Shown: positions 45,981 through 55,048 of the stretch, piece after piece
Layout: each line of letters starts with the position of its first letter
Numbering within the stretch: the stretch's first letter is position 1
Source of the DNA: Streptomyces sp. CBMA29
GTDB taxonomy: Bacteria > Actinomycetota > Actinomycetes > Streptomycetales > Streptomycetaceae
Direction: 5' to 3'
Length of the DNA stretch: 64,000 bases
Assembly (NCBI RefSeq): GCF_014596445.1
Contig: NZ_MECL01000182.1
Location: forward strand, 1 to 64,000
Translations under genes and position numbers: made by a program
The notes under the pieces: model-generated
What the model was told of the DNA's origin: nothing
Database searches by the model: none
The model's input: only the letters and a program-made list of their open reading frames with translations

Positions 45981-46052
45981 GGCACCATCCTGCCAGCAGG
46001 CGCGGCCGGTCCGCCCCCGGATTTCCCGCCTGGAGGCCACCCGTTCCGGGGC

Positions 46053-46706
46053 TCACGCCGGTGCGGTTCCCGGGTCCGCGAGCGCCTCGAACTGCACGGC
46101 CAGACCGTCGATCAGCGCGCGCAGCCCCGTCTCGAAGGCGCCGCTGTCGATCTGCCGCTGGTGCTTGGCGAGGAGGTGGGCCTGGCCGAGGTGCGGATAG
46201 TCGGCGGGGTCGTATACGTCCGCGTCGCCGACGAAGCCGCCGGCGAAGGAGCCGAGCGCGGAGCCGGTGACGAAGTAGCGCATGAGGGCGCCGATCCGGG
46301 TGGCGTGGGCGGGCGGCCAGCCCGCCTCGACCATGCCGCCGAAGACGGCGTCGGCCATCCGCAGCCCGGCGGGCCGCAGGCCGGGCCCGATGGCGAGGAA
46401 CGGCACGATGTGCGGGTGGTCGGTGAGGGCGGCGCGGTAGGAGCGGCCCCAGTCGAGCAGCGCCTGCCGCCAGTCCCTGCCGTCACCGAACATCGACAGG
46501 TCGACCTGGGTGACGACGGTGTCGGCCGCCGCGTCGAGGATGGCTTCCTTGGTGGCGAAGTGGTTGTAGAGCGAAGGCCCGCTGACGCCCAGTTCGGCCG
46601 CGAGCCGCCGGGTGGACAGGGCCGCAAGACCCTCCTCGTCGATGAGGGCGAGGGCCGCCGTGACGATCCGGTCGCGGCTGAGCAGGGGCTTGCGGGGGCG
46701 GGCCAT
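46053..46706 (-). CDS. TetR-family regulator divergent from ACAD
   Basis: 217-residue TetR with a TetR_C (AcrR) type ligand domain. HTH LSTRRLAAELGVSGPSLYNHF at about 35-55. ATG 46706 is 7 bases after a -10-like TACTAT (46714-46719), so the message is probably leaderless. An operator (46734-46754) overlaps the region of the -35 box, giving autoregulation. Its predicted targets are itself, the divergent ACAD and the ALDH at 42.7 kb. Confidence 0.88.
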   Translation of the reverse strand: MARPRKPLLSRDRIVTAALALIDEEGLAALSTRRLAAELGVSGPSLYNHFATKEAILDAAADTVVTQVDLSMFGDGRDWRQALLDWGRSYRAALTDHPHIVPFLAIGPGLRPAGLRMADAVFGGMVEAGWPPAHATRIGALMRYFVTGSALGSFAGGFVGDADVYDPADYPHLGQAHLLAKHQRQIDSGAFETGLRALIDGLAVQFEALADPGTAPA

Positions 46707-46733
46707 GCGGCACATAGTAGAGGCTGCCGCCCC

Positions 46734-46754
46734 GAAACTAGCGGTGGTAGTTTC
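46734..46754. promoter_or_regulatory. TetR operator, GAAACTA-N7-TAGTTTC
   Basis: A perfect 7-base-arm palindrome with a 7-base centre (GCGGTGG), 28 bases upstream of the TetR start and 42 before the ACAD start. Same arms as the ALDH site at 42674-42694. Confidence 0.8.
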
Positions 46755-46758
46755 AAAG

Positions 46759-46774
46759 GATCGTCCGGACGATC
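46759..46774. promoter_or_regulatory. Second palindrome, GATCGTCCGGACGATC
   Basis: A perfect 16-base palindrome with no spacer, 5 bases after the TetR operator and just before the ACAD GTG. A hairpin in the ACAD leader or a second regulator site. Confidence 0.55.
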
Positions 46775-46795
46775 GTGGGATGCGGTGACGACGCA

Positions 46796-47950
46796 GTGAA
46801 CCTTGAGCTGACCGAGGAGCAGGCCGCCGCCAAGGAGCTGGCCAGGGACTTCACCGAGCGCGAGATCACGCCGAACGCGGTGGCGTGGGACCGCGCCGAG
46901 AGCGTGGACCGCGCCATCGTGAAGAAGCTCGGCGCGCTCGGCTTCCTCGGTCTGACCGTCGACGAGGAGTACGGCGGCTCCGGCGGCGACCACCTCGCCT
47001 ACTGCCTGGTGACCGAGGAACTGGGCCGCGGCGACTCCTCCGTGCGCGGCATCGTCTCGGTCTCGCTCGGCCTGGTCGCCAAGTCGATCGCGCGCTGGGG
47101 GAGCGAGGAGCACAAGCGCGCCTGGCTGCCCCGGCTCACCTCGGGCGACGCGGTCGGCTGCTTCGGGCTGACCGAGCCCGGCACCGGTTCGGACGCCGCG
47201 AATCTCACCACCCGCGCGGTACGCGACGGCGACTCGTACGTGATCACCGGCAGCAAGATGTTCATCACCAACGGCACCTGGGCCGATGTCGTCCTGCTCT
47301 TCGCCCGCACCGGCCGCGCCGACGAGGGGCACAAGGGCGTCAGCGCCTTCCTGGTGCCGACCGACACGGCGGGCCTGACCCGCCGCGAGATCCACGGCAA
47401 GCTCGGGCTGCGCGGCCAGGCGACGGCCGAGCTGGTCCTCGACGGCGTCCGCGTCCCGGCCTCCGCGATGCTCGCGCCCGAGGGCAAGGGCTTCTCGGTG
47501 GCGATGTCCGCGCTGGCCAAGGGGCGGATGTCGGTCGCGGCGGGCTGCGTCGGCATCGCCCAGGCGTGCCTGGACGCGGCGGTGGCGTACGCGGGGGAGC
47601 GCGAGCAGTTCGGCGCGCCGATCGCCGGACGCCAGCTCGTCCAGGAACTGCTCGCCGACATCGCGGTGGACGTGGCCGCGGCCCGGCTGCTCACCTGGCG
47701 GGTCGCCGACCTGATCGACCGCGGGCTGCCCTTCGCCACGGAGTCCTCGGTCGCCAAGCTCTACGCGAGCGAGGCCGCCGTGCGCTGCGCCAACAACGCC
47801 CTCCAGGTCTTCGGAGGCTACGGCTACATCGACGAGTACCCGGCGGGCAAGCTGCTGCGGGACGCGCGGGTCATGACGCTGTACGAAGGCACCAGCCAGA
47901 TACACAAGCTGCTGATCGGACGGGCGCTGACCGGCGTATCGGCGTTCTGA
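46796..47950 (+). CDS. Acyl-CoA dehydrogenase
   Basis: 384-residue ACAD, short-/branched-chain type, oxidising an acyl-CoA to the 2-enoyl-CoA. FAD and substrate blocks: CFGLTEPGTGSDAANL, MFITNGTWADVV and the C-terminal Glu in TLYEGTSQIHKLL (about 365). The frame opens at GTG 46775, but GTG 46796 (NLELTEEQ) matches the usual N-terminus. Divergent TetR is the likely regulator. Confidence 0.9.
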   Translation: MNLELTEEQAAAKELARDFTEREITPNAVAWDRAESVDRAIVKKLGALGFLGLTVDEEYGGSGGDHLAYCLVTEELGRGDSSVRGIVSVSLGLVAKSIARWGSEEHKRAWLPRLTSGDAVGCFGLTEPGTGSDAANLTTRAVRDGDSYVITGSKMFITNGTWADVVLLFARTGRADEGHKGVSAFLVPTDTAGLTRREIHGKLGLRGQATAELVLDGVRVPASAMLAPEGKGFSVAMSALAKGRMSVAAGCVGIAQACLDAAVAYAGEREQFGAPIAGRQLVQELLADIAVDVAAARLLTWRVADLIDRGLPFATESSVAKLYASEAAVRCANNALQVFGGYGYIDEYPAGKLLRDARVMTLYEGTSQIHKLLIGRALTGVSAF

Positions 47951-48067
47951 CCGCAGGCCGCGGCCCCGTACGGCGCCCCGTACGGCGCCCCGTCCCGCTT
48001 CGACGTCCCGCTTCCACGCCCTGCCTCGGCGTCCCCCTGCCCTGGTCACGACAAGTGGCGAGTGACC

Positions 48068-48092
48068 GCTTAGTATCTAAGCGCTTGCTCAG
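48068..48092. promoter_or_regulatory. TetR-type operator before the TetR gene at 48.1 kb
   Basis: Two overlapping elements: the palindrome GCTTAG-TAT-CTAAGC (48068-48082) and CTAAGCGCTTGCTCAG (48077-48092). The second recurs almost identically before the MaoC gene. TAGTAT inside the first could also be a -10 box. Confidence 0.65.
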
Positions 48093-48138
48093 CCCCGCGA
48101 TAAGGTGGCGGCTGTGACCGGCGGGTGAGGAGCGTGCG

Positions 48139-48753
48139 ATGAGCGTCGAGGCGACAACCGGCGAGGCGTGGGGGGACATCAGCCCCGACGCCGCGAGGCG
48201 GCTGGTGATCGCGGCGGTGCAGGCGTTCGCCGAGCGCGGCTACCACGCCACGACCACCCGCGACATCGCCGGGCGCGCGGGCATGAGCCCCGCCGCGCTC
48301 TACATCCACTACAAGACCAAAGAGGAACTGCTCTACCAGATCAGCAAGGTCGGCCACCTGCGTTCGCTCGCGATGCTCTCCGAGGCCAGGGACGCCGACG
48401 GCAGCGCGGCCGAACGGCTGGAGAGCGCCGTACGCGCCTTCGTCCGCTGGCACGCCGAGCACCACACGACCGGGCGGGTCGTGCAGTACGAACTGGGCGC
48501 GCTCGCCCCCGAGCACCACGCGGAGATCGTGGCGCTGCGGCGGCAGAGCGAGGACGCGATCCGCACGATCATCAAGGACGGCGTGACGGCCGGCGAATTC
48601 GACGTCCCCGAGGTCTCCGGGACCACGCTCGCCGTGCTGTCGCTCTGCATCGACGTGGCCCGCTGGTTCAACCCCGGGGGCCGCAGGACCCCGGACGAGG
48701 TCGGCGCGCTCTACGCCGACCTCGTGCTGCGCATGGTGCGGCCCACGGCCTGA
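48139..48753 (+). CDS. TetR-family regulator (lipid type)
   Basis: 204-residue TetR with a KstR2-like C-terminal shape. HTH TTTRDIAGRAGMSPAALYIHY at about 35-55, then KTKEELLYQISKVGH. GAGGAG is 6 bases before ATG 48139. Likely autoregulated at 48068-48092 and controlling the MaoC gene through the same motif (49338-49353). It is convergent with MaoC. Confidence 0.9.
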   Translation: MSVEATTGEAWGDISPDAARRLVIAAVQAFAERGYHATTTRDIAGRAGMSPAALYIHYKTKEELLYQISKVGHLRSLAMLSEARDADGSAAERLESAVRAFVRWHAEHHTTGRVVQYELGALAPEHHAEIVALRRQSEDAIRTIIKDGVTAGEFDVPEVSGTTLAVLSLCIDVARWFNPGGRRTPDEVGALYADLVLRMVRPTA

Positions 48754-48765
48754 GGGCGCGACCGC

Positions 48766-48829
48766 CCGAACGCGCCTGAGGACAGCTGTCCGAACGCGCC
48801 TACGGACAGCTGCCTGAACGCCGCTACGG
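48766..48829. repeat. 24-base tandem repeat after the TetR gene
   Basis: Two copies of CCGAACGCGCCT(GAG/ACG)GACAGCTG plus a third, shortened CTGAACGCCGCTACGG. It fills the gap between the two converging genes; the inner GGACAGCTGTCC is a palindrome and could help termination. Confidence 0.75.
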
Positions 48830-48831
48830 CT

Positions 48832-49293
48832 CTAGAGATAGAAGCGGGCCACCGTCTCCGCCACGCACACCGGCTTGTCGCCGCCCTCGCGCTCGATGGT
48901 CACCTTCGTCACGAGCTGGATGCCGCCGCCCACCTCGGTGACCTCCGCGACCTCGGCGGTCGCGCGGAGCCGGGAGCCGACCGGCACGGGTGCGGGGAAA
49001 CGCACCTTGTTCACGCCGTAGTTGACGCCCATCCTCACGCCCTCGACCAGCAGGAGCTGCGGGGTGAGGGACGGGATCAGGGAGAGCGTCAGATAGCCGT
49101 GCGCGATGGTCGTGCCGAAGGGGCCGAGCGCCGCCTTCTCCGCGTCGACGTGGATCCACTGGTGGTCCCCGGTGGCCTCGGCGAACAGGTCGATCCGCTT
49201 CTGGTCGATCTCCTGCCACTCGGTCCAGCCGAGCTTTTCGCCGACGGCGGCGCGCAGTTCGTCCGGCGAAGCGAAGATGCGGGGCTGCGACAT
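48832..49293 (-). CDS. MaoC-like enoyl-CoA hydratase/dehydratase
   Basis: 153-residue hot-dog-fold hydratase that adds water to (R)-specific enoyl-CoAs or similar thioesters. The hydratase-2 catalytic motif is present: DLFAEATGDHQWIHVDAEKA, with the Asp and His, followed by GTTIAHGYLTLSLIP. GGAGG is 7 bases before ATG 49293. A perfect match to the TetR-type operator lies upstream (49338-49353). Confidence 0.92.
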   Translation of the reverse strand: MSQPRIFASPDELRAAVGEKLGWTEWQEIDQKRIDLFAEATGDHQWIHVDAEKAALGPFGTTIAHGYLTLSLIPSLTPQLLLVEGVRMGVNYGVNKVRFPAPVPVGSRLRATAEVAEVTEVGGGIQLVTKVTIEREGGDKPVCVAETVARFYL

Positions 49294-49337
49294 GGGGTGG
49301 CCTCCAGAGGCGGTCCGGTACGGCGCGCTACGGGTTT

Positions 49338-49353
49338 CCAAGCGCTTGCTCAG
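49338..49353. promoter_or_regulatory. TetR-type operator before MaoC, CCAAGCGCTTGCTCAG
   Basis: Matches 15 of 16 bases of CTAAGCGCTTGCTCAG at 48077-48092, in the promoter region 45-60 bases before the MaoC start. Predicts joint control of the two genes by the TetR at 48139. Confidence 0.7.
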
Positions 49354-49477
49354 CGACTCTCAGCATGGTTCGGGGGCCGCCGGGTGTCAATCGCCGCCGC
49401 GCCGCGGGCCGCCGCGCCGTCCGCCGCCCGTCCGCCGATCCCGTACCCCCGGTCCCGTACCCCCGGCTCCGGCGTCG

Positions 49478-50917
49478 CTACCAGACCTCCGGCCGCCGCC
49501 CCGCCCACGGCCTGGCCCGTTCCAACTGCGCCGACAGCGACACCAGCGTCGCCTCGTCGCCGTACCGCCCGCCCAGCATCACGCCGATCGGCAGCCCCGC
49601 GTCCGTCCAGTGCAGCGGGACGCTGACCGCGGGCTGGCCCGTCGCGTTGTACAGCGGGGTGAAGGGCGTGAAGGCGGCCATCGCGTCGAATTCGGCCGCC
49701 GGGTCCGCGTCGTCGCGTATGCCCCCGACCAGGGCGGGCGGCTGCGCGAGCGTCGGCGTCAGGATCACGTCGTACGACGTCAGGAGCGCGTCCGCGATGA
49801 GCTGGCCGAGCATGCGGAAGACGTAGAGGGCGCCCGCGAAGTCCAGCCCCGACACCTTGCCGCCCGCCGCCCGCAGATGCCGGGTCAGCGGCATCAGCAC
49901 GTGCTCCTCGCCCGGCGGGACCGGCCGGGCCGCGGCCATCACCGACCAGACCGCGTTGAACGCCTGCCGCACCGAGTCGTCCACCGGCAGGGCCATCTCG
50001 TCCACGTCGTGGCCCAGTTCGCGCAACAGCCCCGCCGCGCCGTCGAGCGCGGCCCGGCAGTCGGGGTGCAGCGCGACGCCCGGCACCGGCGGATCCGCGA
50101 GCGCCACCACGCGCAGCGGCCCCGGCTCGCGGCGGGCGTGGGAGAGGAAGGTCTCGCCGGGCGGCAGCGAGGGCGCCCCGTACGGGGCGCCGGGCTCGGG
50201 GCCCGCGAGGATGTCGAGCAGCGCCGCCGCGTCGGCGACGGTACGGGCGATCGGGCCCGACGTACTGAGCCCGCTCACGTCGTGCAGGACGGGACCGCCG
50301 CTGACCCGGCCACGGCTCGGTTTTATGCCGAACAGCCCGCAAACCGAGGCCGGGATACGGATCGAGCCGCCGCCGTCGCTGCCCTGCGCGACCGGCGCGA
50401 GGCCGCCCGCCACCGCCGCCCCGGCGCCACCGCTCGAACCGCCCGCCGACCGGTCCAGGTCCCAGGGCGTGCGGGCGGGCGGCGCCAGCCGGTTCTCGGT
50501 GTAGCAGGGGAGCCCGAACTCGGGGGTGTTGGTCTTGCCGAGCAGGATCGTGCCCGCCTTGCGCAGCCGGGCCGCCACATGGTCCTCGGCGTCCGGTACG
50601 TGCTCCGCGAAGGCCGCGGAACCGAAGGTGCAGCGCACACCGGCCACCAGGTTCAGGTCCTTGACCGGCACCGGGACGCCGTGCAGCACGGGCAGTTCGT
50701 CGGCCGCGCCCTCGCGCCGCGCGGCCAGCGCCCACGCCTCGGCCTCCGCGGCCTGCTTGCGGGCGACCTCGGGCGTCACGGTGATGAACGCGCCGAGCGT
50801 CGCGTCGAGCCGGTCGATCCGCTCCAGATAGTGCTCGGTCAACTCGACCGGCGACACCGCCCCCTCGCGTACCGCCGCCGCCTGCTCCACCGCCGTCAGA
50901 TCGTGCAACTGGGCCAT
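49478..50917 (-). CDS. Amidase (amidase signature family)
   Basis: 479-residue amidase-signature hydrolase. The Ser-cisSer-Lys triad: Lys in VPVPVKDLNLVAG (about 88), the two serines in AGGSSGGAGAA and GSDGGGSIRIPA. It hydrolyses an amide to acid and ammonia; substrate unknown and no glutamyl-tRNA partner subunits. GGGAG precedes ATG 50917. Not obviously operonic. Confidence 0.92.
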   Translation of the reverse strand: MAQLHDLTAVEQAAAVREGAVSPVELTEHYLERIDRLDATLGAFITVTPEVARKQAAEAEAWALAARREGAADELPVLHGVPVPVKDLNLVAGVRCTFGSAAFAEHVPDAEDHVAARLRKAGTILLGKTNTPEFGLPCYTENRLAPPARTPWDLDRSAGGSSGGAGAAVAGGLAPVAQGSDGGGSIRIPASVCGLFGIKPSRGRVSGGPVLHDVSGLSTSGPIARTVADAAALLDILAGPEPGAPYGAPSLPPGETFLSHARREPGPLRVVALADPPVPGVALHPDCRAALDGAAGLLRELGHDVDEMALPVDDSVRQAFNAVWSVMAAARPVPPGEEHVLMPLTRHLRAAGGKVSGLDFAGALYVFRMLGQLIADALLTSYDVILTPTLAQPPALVGGIRDDADPAAEFDAMAAFTPFTPLYNATGQPAVSVPLHWTDAGLPIGVMLGGRYGDEATLVSLSAQLERARPWAGRRPEVW

Positions 50918-51306
50918 GCCCGCTCCCGCCTTCCGCCGCTCGTACCGCCGCTCGTACCGCCGTGCGCCACGCGTCGTGCGCCGCGATCCTCGCACTACCG
51001 GCGGGTAGCGGCCAGCCCCTCGCCCGACCTGGTCACCCGCCCGGGACCCGTCACGCCTGATGACCACGGCCGCGGTCTTTCGTCGAGGCGTCGAGGAGTC
51101 ACGGCGTCCGGTGTCACCGTCACCATGCCGCGACCTGGGCGGTTCCGCCCGCCGACCGGTGACGGCCGACGCCCCGCGGTCGGCCACTGTCGGCCACTAT
51201 GGAGCGGAGCCGACGGGCCAAAACGAATGGCACCCGCCCTCCCGATCGGGGACCATCGCGAAGGCCCCCGCCCGTCTGTGAACGACCAGCACCGCCAAGG
51301 AGCCAC
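50918..51306. other. Intergenic region, amidase / methyltransferase
   Basis: About 390 bases between divergent genes. A short tandem (CGCTCGTACCGC, twice, 50938-50962) lies near the amidase end. No conserved element was recognised; the right end has the promoter of the methyltransferase. Confidence 0.4.
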
Positions 51307-52050
51307 ATGAGCCTGCGCCACCACGAGATCGCCGAGGCGGACAACCGCATCCTCAACCCCCTCAGCCAGGAGAAGCTGCGGCTGCTCGGTGAGATCTGCC
51401 GGTTGAAGGAGGGGCAGCGGCACCTCGACCTTGCCTGCGGGAAGGGCGAGATGCTGGCCGGCTGGGCGAAGCGGTACGGCACGGGCGGTGTCGGGGTCGA
51501 TCTCAGCGAGGTGTTCCTGACGGCGGCGCGCGAGCGGGCCGCGGAATTCGGCGTTTCGGAGAGAGTGAGCTTCGAGCGCGGCGACGCCGGGAAATACCAG
51601 CCGGAGCCCGCCGCCTTCGACATCGTCTCGTGCCTCGGCGCCACCTGGATCGGGGACGGCCTCGCGGGCACGATCGACCTGCTGCGGCCCGCCCTGCGCC
51701 CCGGCGGGCTGATGCTGATCGGCGAGCCGTACTGGAACGAGACACCGCCGGAGGAGGCGTACGAGGCCCTCGGCGCCGAGCCGGACGACTTCGCGTCGCT
51801 CGGCGGCACCCTGGACCGCTTCGAGGCGGCGGGCGTCGACCTGGTCGAAATGGTGCTGGCCGACGGCGACAGCTGGGACCGTTACTACGCGCCCCAGTGG
51901 TTCGCGATCTCCGAATGGCTCCGCCGCACCCCCGCCGACCACCCCGACGTACCGGCCATGCGCGAATTCCTCGACCACCAGCGGCGCGGCCATCTCGCCT
52001 ACGGCAAGCGCTACTTCGGCTGGGGCGTCTTCATCCTGCGCCCCCGCTGA
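51307..52050 (+). CDS. SAM-dependent methyltransferase, class I
   Basis: 247-residue small-molecule methyltransferase. Motif I HLDLACGKGEMLAGWA (about 40-55), motif II GGVGVDLSEVFL, post-I FDIVSCLGATWIG. The C-terminal region EFLDHQRRGHLAYGKRYFGWG is typical of a streptomycete group of unknown substrate. AAGGAG lies 4 bases before ATG 51307. Confidence 0.88.
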   Translation: MSLRHHEIAEADNRILNPLSQEKLRLLGEICRLKEGQRHLDLACGKGEMLAGWAKRYGTGGVGVDLSEVFLTAARERAAEFGVSERVSFERGDAGKYQPEPAAFDIVSCLGATWIGDGLAGTIDLLRPALRPGGLMLIGEPYWNETPPEEAYEALGAEPDDFASLGGTLDRFEAAGVDLVEMVLADGDSWDRYYAPQWFAISEWLRRTPADHPDVPAMREFLDHQRRGHLAYGKRYFGWGVFILRPR

Positions 52051-52118
52051 CCCCTGCGCGCCCCCGCTGACCCCTGCGCCCCCGCCGACCGCGCGCGCCC
52101 CCCGCCGACCCCTGCGCG
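52041..52118. repeat. Tandem repeat over the methyltransferase stop
   Basis: Four degenerate copies of CCCCCGCTGACCCCTGCGCG, about 19 bases each, starting in the last codons of the methyltransferase gene. The TGA stop lies in the first copy and is repeated in the second. Confidence 0.75.
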
Positions 52119-52213
52119 GGATGTGCGGGAAGTGAAAAGCTGACGCATGTTCATCTTCCGGGGAGGGCGTACCGGCGGTAACGTCCGGGGACTGGTATCC
52201 GGAAGGAGCAGAC

Positions 52214-54988
52214 ATGCCGCTGCGGACCCCACGACGGATCGGCAAGCTGGGCAGGATCGGCAAGTGGAGAACGGCGACAGCCGCGGCGCTGCTGGCGCTC
52301 GGGGCCACCTTGGTGGCCCCGTTGCCGCTGGCGGCGCAGGCCGCGGACAACTCGGGCGACTACTGCGCGGGACAGTGCTCGGACATTCTGCCGCCGGGCG
52401 AGAACGGCAACGCCACGCTCGCGGACATTCTGGCGAACAAGGTGCTCGGGACACGCCCCGCGCACACCTCTGACCAGCTCGGACCGTATTCGTCGCTCGC
52501 CGACGGATACCCGGGGCTGACCGACGCGACCCTCGGCAACTTCTTCAACAGTTCGTCCTTCGGCGTCCCTTCGGGCCAGGTCGCCTCGGTGATCAGCCCG
52601 CGCTCGGACGTGACGATCACCCGCGACAAGGCGACCGGCGTCCCCCACATCAAGGGCACGACCAGGCAGGGCACGGAGTACGGCGCCGGATACGCGGCGG
52701 CGCAGGACCGGTTGTGGCTGATGGACCTCTTCCGGCACGTCGGACGCGGCGAACTGTCGTCGTTCGCGGGCGGCGCGGCGGCCAACCGCGGCCTGGAGCA
52801 GGAGTTCTGGCGGCAGGCCCCGTACACCGAGGCCGACCTCCAGGACCAGGTCACCCGGCTGGCGAACAGCGGCGGCGCCCGCGGCCAGCAGGCGCTCGCC
52901 GACGCGCAGGCGTACGTCGACGGCATCAACGCCTACATCACGCAGTCCAAGAACGGCCGTTACTTCCCCGGCGAGTACGTCCTCACCGGGCACGTGAACG
53001 CGATCACCAACGCGGGCACGATCGACCCGTTCCAGCTCACCGACCTGATCGCGCTCGCCTCGGTGATCGGCGCGCTGTTCGGCACCGGCGGCGGCGGAGA
53101 GGTGGAGTCCGCGCTGTCGCTGCTGGCCGCGCAGCAGAAGTACGGGGTCACCGAGGGCACCAAGGTCTGGGAGTCCTTCCGCGAGCGGGACGACCCCGAG
53201 GCCACGCCCACCGTGCACGACGGCAGCAGCTTCCCGTACGCCGGCAAGCCCGCGCAGGCCAAGGGCCAGGCGCTGCCCGACGCGGGCTCCGTCGTACCGG
53301 AACCGCTGGTCTACGACGCGACCGGCGGCGCGAGGCAGGCCACCACCAAGAGCCCCGGAGTGCTGCCGAGCAACCTCTTCTCCGGCGACGCCACGAAGAA
53401 GGGCATGTCCAACGCCCTCGTGGTCAGCGGCGCGCACACCGCCAGCGGCCACCCGGTCGCCGTCTTCGGTCCGCAAACCGGCTATTTCGCGCCACAGTTG
53501 CTGATGCTCCAGGAGTTGCAGGGCCCTGGCCTCAGCGCGCGCGGCGCCTCCTTCGCGGGCCTGGGCATGTACGTGGAACTCGGCCGCGGCCAGGACTACG
53601 CCTGGAGCGCGACCTCCGCGAGCCAGGACGTCACCGACACCTACGCAGTGGAGCTGTGCCAGGACTCCACGCACTACGTGCTGCACGGCGCGTGCGTGCC
53701 GATGGAGAAGCTGGAACGCACCAACTCCTGGTCGCCGACCGTCGCCGACTCCACGGCGGCGGGCTCGTACCGCATGCAGGTCTGGCGCACGGCGTACGGC
53801 CCGGTGCAGTACCGGGCGAACGTCGGCGGCAAGGCCGTCGCCTATACGGCGCTGCGCAGTTCCTACCGGCACGAGGCCGACTCGATCCTGGGCTTCCAGG
53901 AGCTGAACGACCCCGGTTTCGTGCACGACGCCGCCTCCTTCCAGCGGGCGACGCAGGACATCAACTACACCTTCAACTGGTTCTACGCGGACTCCCAGCA
54001 CACCGCGTACTACAACAGCGGCACCAACCCGGTCAGGGCGGACGGTGTGGACCCGTCGTTCCCGGTGTGGGCGCAAAGCGCCTACGACTGGCGCGGCTGG
54101 GACCCGGTGACCAACACCGCCTCCTACACCCCGCCCGCGCAGCATCCGCAGTCCGTCGACCAGGACTACTACGTGTCGTGGAACAACAAGCAGGCCAAGG
54201 GGTACACCTCGGCGGGCTTCGGCAACGGCTCCGTGCACCGCGCCGACCTGCTGGAGGACCGGGTGAAGGCGCTCACCCAGGCGGGCGGCGTCACCCGCGC
54301 CGCGCTCACCAAGGCCATGGCGGACGCGGCGCTCACCGACCTGCGCGGTGAGGACGTTCTGCCCGACCTGCTCCAGGTGATCAACAGCGCACCGGTCACC
54401 GATCCCCAGGAGGCCACCGCCGTACAGCAGTTGGAGGCGTGGAGCACGGCGGGCACCAAGCGGCACGAGACCTCGCCCGGCTCGCACACGTACGCCAACG
54501 CGGACGCGGTACGGGTGATGGACGCGTGGTGGCCGCTGCTGATCGCGGGCGAGTTCCAGCCCGGCCTCGGCAGCGACCTCTACAACGCGCTGGCCGCGAA
54601 CCTCGCGATCGACGAGTCGCCGTCCGCGGGACACGGGCCGACCGGCGCGCACGCGGGCAGCGCCTTCCAGTACGGCTGGTGGTCGTACGCCGACAAGGAT
54701 CTGCGCAAGGTGCTCGGCAAGCCGGTGCAGGGCGCGCTCGACCAGACGTACTGCGGTGGCGGCCAACTGACCGCCTGCCGGGACATGGTGCTGTCCACAC
54801 TGAAGCAGGCGGCGGCCGTCCCGGCGGCCACCGTCTACCCGGCCGACGACAGCGGCTGCTCCGCCGGTGACCAGTGGTGCGCCGACTCGATCGTCCAGCG
54901 TCCGCTGGGCGGTGTCACGGACGACCGGATCGCGTGGCAGAACCGGCCCACCTTCCAGCAGGTGGTGGAATTCCCTTCGCACAGGTGA
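52214..54988 (+). CDS. Secreted penicillin acylase-family (Ntn) hydrolase
   Basis: 924-residue exported N-terminal-nucleophile amidase, a precursor cut into alpha and beta chains. Signal peptide to about residue 44 (ALLALGATLVAPLPLAAQAA). The mature beta chain begins at Ser399 in KKGMSNALVVSG, the expected autocatalytic site. The alpha-chain block RDKATGVPHIKGTTRQGTEYG and AAQDRLWLMDLFRHVGRGEL is typical. Such enzymes of actinomycetes cleave acyl-homoserine lactones or aculeacin-like lipopeptides as well as penicillin. GGAAGGAG sets ATG 52214. Ends at a terminator. Confidence 0.93.
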   Translation: MPLRTPRRIGKLGRIGKWRTATAAALLALGATLVAPLPLAAQAADNSGDYCAGQCSDILPPGENGNATLADILANKVLGTRPAHTSDQLGPYSSLADGYPGLTDATLGNFFNSSSFGVPSGQVASVISPRSDVTITRDKATGVPHIKGTTRQGTEYGAGYAAAQDRLWLMDLFRHVGRGELSSFAGGAAANRGLEQEFWRQAPYTEADLQDQVTRLANSGGARGQQALADAQAYVDGINAYITQSKNGRYFPGEYVLTGHVNAITNAGTIDPFQLTDLIALASVIGALFGTGGGGEVESALSLLAAQQKYGVTEGTKVWESFRERDDPEATPTVHDGSSFPYAGKPAQAKGQALPDAGSVVPEPLVYDATGGARQATTKSPGVLPSNLFSGDATKKGMSNALVVSGAHTASGHPVAVFGPQTGYFAPQLLMLQELQGPGLSARGASFAGLGMYVELGRGQDYAWSATSASQDVTDTYAVELCQDSTHYVLHGACVPMEKLERTNSWSPTVADSTAAGSYRMQVWRTAYGPVQYRANVGGKAVAYTALRSSYRHEADSILGFQELNDPGFVHDAASFQRATQDINYTFNWFYADSQHTAYYNSGTNPVRADGVDPSFPVWAQSAYDWRGWDPVTNTASYTPPAQHPQSVDQDYYVSWNNKQAKGYTSAGFGNGSVHRADLLEDRVKALTQAGGVTRAALTKAMADAALTDLRGEDVLPDLLQVINSAPVTDPQEATAVQQLEAWSTAGTKRHETSPGSHTYANADAVRVMDAWWPLLIAGEFQPGLGSDLYNALAANLAIDESPSAGHGPTGAHAGSAFQYGWWSYADKDLRKVLGKPVQGALDQTYCGGGQLTACRDMVLSTLKQAAAVPAATVYPADDSGCSAGDQWCADSIVQRPLGGVTDDRIAWQNRPTFQQVVEFPSHR

Positions 54989-54994
54989 CAAGTC

Positions 54995-55020
54995 CCGCTC
55001 AGGAGTGAGCTCTTGAGCGG
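54995..55020. terminator. Bidirectional terminator between acylase and hydrolase
   Basis: CCGCTCA (54995-55001), TGAGCGG (55014-55020), perfect 7-bp stem, between converging genes. Confidence 0.7.
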
Positions 55021-55048
55021 TTCGCGGTGACAGTCGCGGGCCGGGTCC

